A stretch of 5,922 nt of DNA from a bacterium (GTDB lineage Bacteria; Eremiobacterota; Eremiobacteria; Baltobacterales; Baltobacteraceae): assembly GCA_021781095.1 (NCBI GenBank), contig JAJXXM010000287.1, positions 1 through 5,922 of the forward strand, read 5' to 3'. Below the pieces are notes generated by a model. It was given only the letters and a program-made list of their open reading frames with translations. It was not told the origin of the DNA and did not search any database. Made by a program: the position numbers and the translations under genes. This document shows, piece by piece, positions 1 through 5,130 of the stretch; the stretch's first letter is position 1; every line of letters begins with the position of its first letter.

Positions 1-4
1 AGCG

Positions 5-42
5 GCGTATCGAGGGAGCACTTTTCGCGCGCCTCGATACGC
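5..42. repeat. 11-bp inverted repeat at the outer edge of the tandem array
   Basis: GCGTATCGAGG at 5-15 is the exact reverse complement of CCTCGATACGC at 32-42, which is the start of the first tandem repeat core. The arms are separated by 16 bp that include a TTTT run. The match ends at position 4, so only the outer end of a repeat unit is present in inverted orientation. Either it is a relic of an oppositely oriented copy or it forms a hairpin closing the array. The sequence before position 1 is not available to decide. Confidence 0.6.
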
Positions 43-240
43 TGCCTGCGGCAGCTACTCGGCGTGACACCGTGGCTGCTGCGGCGCCTCGATACGCTGC
101 CTGCGGCAGCTACTCGGCGTGACACTGGTGCTGCTGCGGCGCCTCGATACGCTGCCTACGGCAGCTACTCGGCGTGACACCGGTGCTGTTGCGGCGCCTC
201 GATACGCTGCCTGCGGCAGCTACTCGGCGTGACACCGGCG
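31..240. repeat. Four tandem 55-bp repeats with a REP-like palindromic hairpin
   Basis: Units start at 31, 86, 141 and 196. Each has a 40-bp core beginning GCCTCGATACGC and ending GCTACTCGGCGTGACAC, followed by a similar but less conserved 15-bp tail ending in GCGGC. Three cores are identical; the third differs at one base (A at 158). The core centre is a perfect 6-bp stem, GCTGCC/GGCAGC, around a 3-nt loop, and the single substitution is in that loop (TGC to TAC). CGA/TCG can pair outside it across a TAC/TAC internal loop. The fourth unit ends just before the rfbC stop codon, so the array forms the 3' flank of that gene and could affect transcript end formation or stability. No coding function is apparent. 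The layout (TCGATACGC, palindrome, GCTACTC) resembles dispersed REP-type elements known from other GC-rich bacteria; this comparison is from memory. Confidence 0.9.
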
Positions 241-246
241 CGGCAA

Positions 247-777
247 CTAGCGCAGCGGGGGGTTCGCGGCGTCCTTCGCGCTGAGAATCGGCGGGGTCGC
301 TAGCGGCCACGCGATCCCGATCGCGGGGTCGTTCCACGCGACCCCAAATTCGGTGCTCGGATCGTAGAGCGCGCTCTGGAGATAGTGCAGCACGGTGCCC
401 TCGGCGAGCGAAAGGAAGCCGTGCAGACACCCGGCGGGGATGTAGACCTGGGTGCCCTCATCGGCGCGGAGATCGCAGCCGTACCACTGCCCGAACGTGC
501 CGCTGCCGGGGCGCGCGTCGACGATGACGTCGTAGGCCTGTCCCGCGAGCACCTGCACGATCTTGCTCATGCGCGGATCGCCGTGAAGGCCGCGCAAAAC
601 GCCGTAGCGCGAGAGCGAGACGTTCTCCTGTACGAAGCGCTCGGTGATCCCGGCATTCGCGTAGCGCTCCACGCTGAAGCTCTCGCGAAAGCTGCCGCGT
701 TCGTCGGTAAAGATGCGCGGGCGCAGCAAGAGGGCGCCGGGGATAGGCAGCGTTTCAACCTTCACAGCCTGCTGCAT
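247..777 (-). CDS. rfbC: dTDP-4-dehydrorhamnose 3,5-epimerase family protein (RmlC-like)
   Basis: This 176-aa cupin enzyme is predicted to convert dTDP-4-dehydro-6-deoxy-D-glucose to dTDP-4-dehydro-L-rhamnose in the cytoplasm, the third step of dTDP-L-rhamnose synthesis. Visible landmarks are DERGSF (25-30), QENVS (50-54), GVLRGLH (59-65), SKIVQVLAG (71-79), IPAGCLHGF (113-121), HYLQSALYDP (131-140), WNDP (148-151) and the LSAKD tail (165-169). Residues matching the active site of characterised RmlC are all present: H65, K72, H119, Y132, Y138 and D169. The one departure is LHGDPRMSK where classical enzymes have LHYQ or LHF with a few more residues, so the exact sugar substrate is less certain. 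Length is normal for the family. ATG at 777 is preferred because homology starts at once; an in-frame GTG at 789 with AGGG 7 nt upstream would add four residues. It lies 39 bp after the lipoprotein gene and is probably co-transcribed with it. Confidence 0.9.
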   Translation of the reverse strand: MQQAVKVETLPIPGALLLRPRIFTDERGSFRESFSVERYANAGITERFVQENVSLSRYGVLRGLHGDPRMSKIVQVLAGQAYDVIVDARPGSGTFGQWYGCDLRADEGTQVYIPAGCLHGFLSLAEGTVLHYLQSALYDPSTEFGVAWNDPAIGIAWPLATPPILSAKDAANPPLR

Positions 778-803
778 TCGCGCGCCCACGCGTAGGCCCT
801 GGG

Positions 804-828
804 GGGAGCTCCTCGCTTAGAAGCTCCC
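804..828 (-). other. Hairpin around the lipoprotein stop codon, upstream of rfbC
   Basis: GGGAGCT (804-810) and AGCTCCC (822-828) form a perfect 7-bp stem with an 11-nt loop. The stop codon (817-819) of the upstream minus-strand gene is in the loop. No T-run follows in the direction of transcription, so it does not look like a standard intrinsic terminator. It lies just upstream of the rfbC start and could modulate the gene junction, or it may be chance. Confidence 0.35.
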
Positions 829-3000
829 TACTCCCGGAGTCAGCGCGGGGCACGGCGTTGGAACCGCTTGGGGAAGCGGCGGGACGATCGCACTCGCCGT
901 CTGCGGTACTGCGTTGATGCGCACGTCGATGGAATCTCCGATATTCCAATTCACGCCCGATTCGAGCGTGTACAGATCGTCGTAGGCCAATCCATAACTC
1001 AAACCGTTATCGAAATATTGATGCAAGATGTAATCGTATTGGTCGTAGAGCGGATCTTGGAAGAGCTCTCCGAGGCTCGCGGGCGGCGGAGTCACGGCGC
1101 CGACCGGATGGATCTGCGTGGTCGATTGCGTCGTGCCGTAAACGATATCGGCGATGAGCCCTTTCCATAGCGCAAACGCATCGTCGTTGGCAAAAAGGTG
1201 CCCCGTCAAACCAAATCCGGCGGTTTTTGCTTCGGTCGTGTTGTCGACGTTCGCCAATCCCCACGGCTGCTGCAACAGGATCGCCGGCTTGCACGTCCCT
1301 TGATTGTTGTTATCGGGGCCGGGCGGAACGCCTTCGATCACGTTATACACGTTCATGTGAAACGGGTTCGGCGAGACGTTGGTATTAGGGGGCGAGCTAC
1401 ACGTCGCGCTCGAGGAATTTCCGACATCGGTGAAGATGAAGTTTTGCGCGCCGTCGGAGGTGACGCAATAGTAATCGCCGGTAACGTAATCCGGCCCCGG
1501 CGTTGCGCCGGCTTTGACGGGCCCGGCACCGGGGATCACGCTAGTGAACATGCGCCCTTGTGCCTGGTAACTCGCCATCACGCAGCTCAGGTAGCCGTAG
1601 GGCGTCGAGTTCGGGCAGTACGCCGGCGTTGGCGATGGGATGTAGCTTGCGAGATTGAAGAAGTTCCATTGGAACGAGGTGATCTGCGCCGATTCACCGG
1701 GAGAGATCACGCGCAGATCGAGGACGTTGCTCGTGCTCGTCGGGAATGCCGATGCAAGGACGTTCGCGTTGTAATTCGGCACGTTCTGGATTGCGTAGAA
1801 GATATTTGCAAAATTGCAGCTGGTGACGCCGACGTATCCCGAACTCGGCGGTTGCGTCGGGCAGGGCACCGGCATGACGCCCGGCGGCGGTGCGGTGGGC
1901 ATCGGCCCCGGCGTCGTGGCGGGCAAGGGCGTCGCACCGGTCGAGAGCTCTAACGGCAGCCCCAGTGCGACGACTTGCGAGGTATCGTCGGTCGTTCCGT
2001 TTTGGTTCGTACCGTATTCGATGAAGTCCCAAGGATAGTTTGCAAGCATGCCGCCACCGGTTCCGGGCGGGCCGCTTGTGTTGCCGCCGCTCATGGGGTT
2101 GGGTGCGGTCGTGGTTCCCGGCGTATAGGGCGCGTAGACGAAATAGACGCGTCCGCCCTTGGTGCCGTTAGGAATGAGCAGCGGCTGCTTTCCGGCCGAT
2201 CCCGTCGTCGTGCTGAAGCACGCCGCCGGCAACGCAACCGGAACGGCAGAATCAAACGTGCCGTCGGCGCTGAGAAACATGTTGGTGGTGGCATCGGTCG
2301 GATAGACGAGCAGCTGCGCGCCCGCGATGCCCGCATCGTCGGTGATATTCAACGGCACGCCGTTGGTCGACGGCGTATAGGCGGGGCAATCCGCCGGCGT
2401 CGCAACCGGAAGCACCGAGGCGCTCACGACAATGGCGAACACGTAGGTGGCGTTCGCAGCGAGCGCGACCGGCGGCGAGAGCGCCGTCGCGGAAAAGGCG
2501 ATCGAGGTGCCGCTCGCGGATATCGGGCCGCCGACTTGTTGCCAGCCTGCCGCCGCGTTGGTGGGATCGTAGAAGGCGAGGTAGCCGGTGCCGGCGAGCA
2601 TGCCCGCCGGGAAGGTGAACGTGAAGGACGGGGTCTCGCCGATCGTCACGCCGGCGTTGACGGTGAGCGTGACGTAGGCGAGCGCGCTGACGGTACCGCC
2701 GAGCGAGGCGATCGTTCGCCGGTGAAGCGAGCTGGGGACGGCGACGCCCGCGGGCGGGGCGTTCTGGAGGACGAGCGTGGCAGTCGCGCTGCCCGAGGTG
2801 GTCGCCGGGAGGCCGACGGTGCCGGTCGCACCGGAGGCGATGGCGGCAAAGGTGACCGTCGTCGCGCTCGCGCCCAACGGCGCGGTCGTCGATTGCGTGG
2901 CGGGCGACGGGTTGGTCGCGGGGAGCGAGGAGCCCCCGTGTCCGCCGCACGCGACGAAGAGCGCCGCTGCCGCAAAGGCGAAAAACGCGAGCTTCTTCAT
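817..3000 (-). CDS. Secreted lipoprotein with GH64-like beta-1,3-glucanase fold
   Basis: This 727-aa protein has a lipoprotein signal peptide: MKK, a hydrophobic stretch to residue 17, and ALFVAC with acylated Cys18. Residues 19-45 are a Ser/Thr/Pro/Ala linker. Residues about 46-195 form a beta-rich module with YLAFYDPTNAAAGWQQVGGP (140-159). From about 212 the protein resembles the GH64/thaumatin-like family: GGRVYFVYAPY (282-292), YPWDFIEYG (322-330), TSQVVALGLPLEL (340-352) and, near the C-terminus, YFDNGLSYGLAYDD (662-675). A Pro-rich insert occupies 353-390. GH64 enzymes cleave beta-1,3-glucans. E328 aligns with the known catalytic Glu, but the residue 16 positions later, where the family has its catalytic Asp, is V344, so activity is doubtful and it may bind glycan instead. 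ATG at 3000 is chosen because AAAGGA lies 8 nt upstream and the signal peptide starts there; an in-frame GTG at 3027 is unlikely. The GH64 call rests on motif memory and is moderate; the lipoprotein call is firm. Confidence 0.8.
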   Translation of the reverse strand: MKKLAFFAFAAAALFVACGGHGGSSLPATNPSPATQSTTAPLGASATTVTFAAIASGATGTVGLPATTSGSATATLVLQNAPPAGVAVPSSLHRRTIASLGGTVSALAYVTLTVNAGVTIGETPSFTFTFPAGMLAGTGYLAFYDPTNAAAGWQQVGGPISASGTSIAFSATALSPPVALAANATYVFAIVVSASVLPVATPADCPAYTPSTNGVPLNITDDAGIAGAQLLVYPTDATTNMFLSADGTFDSAVPVALPAACFSTTTGSAGKQPLLIPNGTKGGRVYFVYAPYTPGTTTAPNPMSGGNTSGPPGTGGGMLANYPWDFIEYGTNQNGTTDDTSQVVALGLPLELSTGATPLPATTPGPMPTAPPPGVMPVPCPTQPPSSGYVGVTSCNFANIFYAIQNVPNYNANVLASAFPTSTSNVLDLRVISPGESAQITSFQWNFFNLASYIPSPTPAYCPNSTPYGYLSCVMASYQAQGRMFTSVIPGAGPVKAGATPGPDYVTGDYYCVTSDGAQNFIFTDVGNSSSATCSSPPNTNVSPNPFHMNVYNVIEGVPPGPDNNNQGTCKPAILLQQPWGLANVDNTTEAKTAGFGLTGHLFANDDAFALWKGLIADIVYGTTQSTTQIHPVGAVTPPPASLGELFQDPLYDQYDYILHQYFDNGLSYGLAYDDLYTLESGVNWNIGDSIDVRINAVPQTASAIVPPLPQAVPTPCPALTPGVGSF

Positions 3001-3117
3001 GACGGTCGTCCTTTCAAAAGTGTCCACCTTCGGAGCGTTCCCGGCGGTTTAAAGGAGGCAAGCGCTAATCCTCTTTTAGGGCCTCCTCTTCCCAAGGCAT
3101 CCATCTTGAGGGCGGGA
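3001..3117. promoter_or_regulatory. Divergent intergenic region with an inverted repeat
   Basis: This 117-bp gap separates the divergently transcribed lipoprotein and flippase genes and must hold control signals for both. AGGAGGC (3053-3059) and GCCTCCT (3081-3087) form a 7-bp inverted repeat with a 21-bp loop. TTTAAA (3048-3053) and GCTAAT (3064-3069) are the only AT-rich -10-like sites, and neither has a convincing -35 partner, so no promoter is assigned. The minus-strand Shine-Dalgarno AAAGGA is at 3009-3014. Confidence 0.45.
3108..3112 (+). promoter_or_regulatory. Ribosome binding site of the flippase gene
   Basis: GAGGG lies 5 nt before the ATG at 3118. It fixes the start in a reading frame that stays open far upstream. 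An in-frame TTG at 3106 with AAGG 8 nt upstream is a weaker alternative that would add four residues. Confidence 0.5.
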
Positions 3118-4398
3118 ATGAAGCCCGGCGTGAACGCCGCCACTGCCAATACTCCCGCTTCGCGCCCATCGCTGCTCTCGTCGGGCGCGATCGTGTTTGC
3201 CGCCACGATGGCGATGAACCTCGGCGGGTTTCTCTTTCATGCGATTGCCGGGCGCGCGCTCGGCGTCGCCGAGTACGGCGCGCTCTACGCGCTGATTTCG
3301 ATCTATCTGCTCGCATCGCAGCCGGTCGCGATTCTCTCCCCGGTGATCGCGCGCTACGCGGCGGAATTCCACGCGTTGCACGATGCGAGCCACCTGCGCG
3401 GATTCGCCGAGTATATCGTGCGCATCTTCGGAACGATCGCGCTGATCTCGGCATTACTTGCGGCGATCTTCGCGGTGCCGATCGGCGCGTTCATTCACGA
3501 ACCGGCGTGGGCGGTGGTGGTGGTGGGGGTCGGCGTCGGGTTTGCGACGCTCTCCGGTTCGCTGCGGGCGTTCTGCCAAGGGACGCACGCGTTCACGCTC
3601 TTCGGCGTTTCGATGTTCGGCGAAGGGATCGGCAAAGTACTGTTGCTCGGCGCAGCGGTACTGCTGGGGTTGGGGCTCTTCGGCGGGCTCGCGGCGTTTA
3701 TGCTCGGTGCGGGCATCGGTGCGGCGGCGATCGTCTTCGTGCTGCTCGGCCGGTATCGCGGCATCGCCGCAAGCGCGCCGCACATCGATTGGCCGCGCGT
3801 TCGCGCGACGCTCGGTGGATCGGCGGCATCGGCGATTGCGGGCGTGGTGATGGGCTCCGCCGACGTCATTTTGGTGAAGCATTATTTCAACGCGCACGAC
3901 GCGGGACTCTATGCGGCGGCATCGCTCGGCGGAAAAATCGTGCTCTATTTTATCGGGTTCGCGCCGACGGTGTTGCTGCCGCACTTCACGCATCGCGCGG
4001 CGCGCGGCGAGAGCACGCGACGCGTCCTCGCGTTGGTGCTCGCGGCGACTGCGGGCATCGGCGTGGCGGCGGTGGTCGCCTATCACTACGCGGGGCTGCT
4101 GTTGCTGCACGTGCTCGTCGGCGCGGCGTTCGATGCGGCACTGCCGTTGATGCAAGGCTATGCCGCGGCGATGGCGCTGCTCGCGATGACCACCGCGTTG
4201 GTGACCTACGGGCTGGCGACGCATCGGCTGGGCTTCGCGATCCCACAGTTACTCGTTACCGGGCTCACGCTCGTAGCGATCGTGGTGCGCCACCCGAGCC
4301 CGGCGTTCGTGGTGAGCGAGATGATTGCCGGGAACGCGCTGATGGTGCTGGTGGTCGGCATCGCGATCGCCGCGCAGGCGCGGCGGAGGCGCGCCTGA
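3118..4398 (+). CDS. Wzx-like polysaccharide/oligosaccharide flippase (MOP superfamily)
   Basis: This 426-aa polytopic inner-membrane protein is dominated by Ala/Val/Leu/Gly helices, with hydrophobic blocks at about 21-41, 55-78, 103-125, 131-147, 173-187, 190-210, 233-253, 270-289, 302-321, 325-337, 345-364, 373-390 and 396-419. It ends in a basic tail, ARRRRA. Family-type signatures are the N-terminal GRALGVAEYGALYALIS (45-61) and, in the second half, ADVILVKHYFNAHDAGLYAA (248-267) followed by GKIVLYFIGFAPTVLLPHF (272-290). These match the polysaccharide biosynthesis exporters that move undecaprenyl-linked oligosaccharides to the periplasmic face. Length is typical to slightly short. Neighbouring rhamnose genes suggest a rhamnose-containing substrate, but the substrate cannot be read from sequence. 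The reading frame stays open upstream to 1975, but that part is antisense to the lipoprotein gene and shows no family similarity, so the ATG at 3118 is used. Its stop, TGA 4396-4398, overlaps an ATG (TGATG). Confidence 0.87.
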   Translation: MKPGVNAATANTPASRPSLLSSGAIVFAATMAMNLGGFLFHAIAGRALGVAEYGALYALISIYLLASQPVAILSPVIARYAAEFHALHDASHLRGFAEYIVRIFGTIALISALLAAIFAVPIGAFIHEPAWAVVVVGVGVGFATLSGSLRAFCQGTHAFTLFGVSMFGEGIGKVLLLGAAVLLGLGLFGGLAAFMLGAGIGAAAIVFVLLGRYRGIAASAPHIDWPRVRATLGGSAASAIAGVVMGSADVILVKHYFNAHDAGLYAAASLGGKIVLYFIGFAPTVLLPHFTHRAARGESTRRVLALVLAATAGIGVAAVVAYHYAGLLLLHVLVGAAFDAALPLMQGYAAAMALLAMTTALVTYGLATHRLGFAIPQLLVTGLTLVAIVVRHPSPAFVVSEMIAGNALMVLVVGIAIAAQARRRRA

Positions 4399-4402
4399 TG
4401 CG
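4392..4402 (+). repeat. Left copy of 11-bp direct repeat flanking the DUF4160-DUF2442 cassette
   Basis: CGCCTGATGCG is exactly repeated at 5120-5130. This copy spans the last Ala codon and stop of the flippase and an overlapping ATG. The next base differs between the copies (T at 4403, C at 5131). Confidence 0.7.
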
Positions 4403-4414
4403 TGGATCCCAGCC

Positions 4415-4443
4415 TTGTATCCCAAACGTGCTTGGGTTATAAT
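4415..4443 (+). promoter_or_regulatory. Sigma70-type promoter predicted to give a leaderless mRNA
   Basis: A perfect TATAAT -10 box (4438-4443) is preceded at the optimal 17-bp spacing by TTGTAT (4415-4420), which matches the -35 consensus at TTG. Transcription would begin about 7 nt past the -10 box, at G4450, the first base of the DUF4160 GTG start codon. No Shine-Dalgarno sequence precedes that GTG, which agrees with a leaderless transcript. Confidence 0.65.
4418..4439. promoter_or_regulatory. Imperfect palindrome between -35 and -10: candidate operator
   Basis: CCCAA (4421-4425) and TTGGG (4432-4436) are inverted arms around ACGTGC. TA (4418-4419) and TA (4438-4439) extend the symmetry past one mismatch, and C4427/G4430 also pair. 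The dyad fills the promoter spacer, where a bound dimer would block RNA polymerase. Autoregulation by the encoded pair is an inference. Confidence 0.4.
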
Positions 4444-4449
4444 GTACCC

Positions 4450-4704
4450 GTGAGCAGCGTTCGGATCGGCGGGATTGTATTCCAGCTGTTCCCTAGCGAT
4501 CACGAGCCGCGCCACGTTCACGGCCTTTACGCAGGAGTTCGCGTGGTGGTCGATCTGCTGGCTGGCCGAGCCGTGGCGTTGTCGAATCGCGACGATTGTA
4601 TCCGACCCGCCAATGCAAAACGAAGTGATGTTACCAAAATCTTAGCAGCCGCGCGCGACAACTATGACGTTCTCGTCGAGGCTTGGGAGAAGATGCACCC
4701 GTGA
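4450..4704 (+). CDS. DUF4160 family protein, putative toxin-antitoxin-like partner
   Basis: This 84-aa soluble protein matches the DUF4160 pattern: an N-terminal GGIVFQLFPSDHEPRHVHGLYAG (7-29, the DHxPxHxH motif at 17-24), a short strand RVVVDLLAG (31-39), and a C-terminal helix ending AARDNYDVLVEAWEKM (67-82). The biochemical role of the family is not established to my knowledge; it commonly occurs next to DUF2442 genes, as here, and the pair is often suspected to be a toxin-antitoxin-like module. GTG at 4450 is chosen because the domain begins at once and the promoter places the transcript start on it. An in-frame GTG at 4402 would add 16 residues encoded by the promoter itself and is unlikely. 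Its TGA overlaps the next gene's GTG (GTGA), so the two are translationally coupled. Confidence 0.75.
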   Translation: MSSVRIGGIVFQLFPSDHEPRHVHGLYAGVRVVVDLLAGRAVALSNRDDCIRPANAKRSDVTKILAAARDNYDVLVEAWEKMHP

Positions 4705-5126
4705 TCAAAAGAGCACGTATCGTTACGAGCGACGAGCAAATCGAAGCGGCGATTGCTGCGGCGAAGGTACGCGAGGGGTTGCGCCCACGAGCCGTTTCCG
4801 CGAAATATCGTCCTGGAAAAGATGCGTTTGTAATCGCGCTGGCTACCGGCGTAGAAATCGTGATCCCAAGAAAACTACTTCAGGGACTTGAGAATGCGAC
4901 CCCCGCACAAGCAGCGGAAGTTGAAATATGGGGACCGGGAGACAGTTTACATTGGGAATCCATCGACGTCGATCATTACGTTCCGAGTTTGATCGAAGGA
5001 GTCTTCGGTAATCGTCGTTGGATGAGCGAGATTGGAAAAATTGGGGGTTCCGTTCGCAGCGAAGCCAAGCGCGAAGCCGCTCGAAAAAACGGTTCCAAGG
5101 GCGGTCGCCCTCGCGTTCACGCCTGA
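4701..5126 (+). CDS. DUF2442 family protein with basic GGRPR tail
   Basis: This 141-aa protein has a possible helical start (11-24, DEQIEAAIAAAKVR). A DUF2442-like core follows at about 30-105: RAVSAKYRPGKDAFVIALATG, VEIVIPRKLL (51-60), a helix LENATPAQAAEVEIWG (63-78), GDSLHWESIDVDHYVPSLIEG (80-100) and VFG. A basic tail, GGSVRSEAKREAARKNGSKGGRPRVHA (115-141), resembles the DNA-contacting or disordered tails of many small antitoxin-like proteins; GGRPR is AT-hook-like. This member is probably the regulatory or antitoxin-like half of the pair, by inference only. GTG at 4701 overlaps the preceding stop by 3 nt and has GGAG at 4686-4689. The TTG at 4683, which would add six residues, is less likely. 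The last Ala codon and TGA lie inside the right 11-bp repeat, so its original C-terminus may have differed. Confidence 0.75.
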   Translation: MIKRARIVTSDEQIEAAIAAAKVREGLRPRAVSAKYRPGKDAFVIALATGVEIVIPRKLLQGLENATPAQAAEVEIWGPGDSLHWESIDVDHYVPSLIEGVFGNRRWMSEIGKIGGSVRSEAKREAARKNGSKGGRPRVHA

Positions 5127-5130
5127 TGCG
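5120..5130 (+). repeat. Right copy of 11-bp direct repeat flanking the cassette
   Basis: CGCCTGATGCG is identical to 4392-4402. Here it supplies the last codon and stop of the DUF2442 gene and the first codons (ATG CG) of rfbD through a TGATG overlap. Confidence 0.7.

Larger units (their letters stand above)
4385..4442 (+). other. Orphan ribosome binding site and dead 14-codon frame
   Basis: GGAGG (4385-4389) lies 8 nt before an ATG at 4398 that overlaps the flippase TGA (TGATG), an ideal coupled start. The frame encodes only MRGSQPCIPNVLGL and ends at TAA 4440-4442, inside the next gene's -10 box. Its first two codons (Met-Arg) equal the start of rfbD. It is best explained as the former start site of the gene that followed the flippase, probably rfbD. 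A translated leader peptide is a less likely alternative. Confidence 0.5.
4403..5130 (+). mobile_element. Putative inserted DUF4160-DUF2442 cassette (728 bp including one repeat copy)
   Basis: The segment has its own promoter, two small overlapping genes, and lower G+C than its neighbours: hand counts give 32/60 for 4861-4920 and 28/60 for 4921-4980, against 42/60 for 5161-5220 in rfbD. An exact 11-bp direct repeat bounds it. No transposase, integrase or terminal inverted repeat is visible, so the mechanism is unknown, and an insertion origin is inferred rather than seen. Confidence 0.4.

Noticed and set aside
31..240. CRISPR array
   Set aside because: The period is a constant 55 bp and the 15-bp segments between cores are similar to each other, not unique spacers. 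This is a tandem repeat.
804..828. Intrinsic terminator between the lipoprotein gene and rfbC
   Set aside because: The 7-bp stem is real but is followed by a C-rich stretch, not a T-run, and includes the upstream stop codon in its loop.
1975..3117. Plus-strand open frame of 381 codons continuous with the flippase frame
   Set aside because: It is antisense to the lipoprotein gene, Arg-rich and low in complexity with no recognisable family. High G+C leaves few stops in this frame. The flippase has its own ATG and GAGGG at the divergent boundary.
3454..4224. Long minus-strand open frame opposite the flippase
   Set aside because: Its product is dominated by Arg/His/Glu runs typical of an antisense frame in GC-rich DNA. 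The plus strand has a clear membrane protein here.
3507..4442. Plus-strand open frame overlapping the flippase in another frame
   Set aside because: It is Arg/Gly/Ala-rich shadow coding. Only its last 14 codons (from ATG 4398) are of interest, as the dead frame after the orphan ribosome binding site.
4402..4449. Longer DUF4160 product starting at GTG 4402
   Set aside because: The extra 16 residues are encoded by the -35, palindrome and -10 elements, and the DUF4160 domain starts only after 4450.
5099..5110. Small hairpin GGGC-GGTC-GCCC near the end of the DUF2442 gene as a terminator
   Set aside because: It is only a 4-bp stem inside coding sequence with no T-run, and rfbD follows directly.
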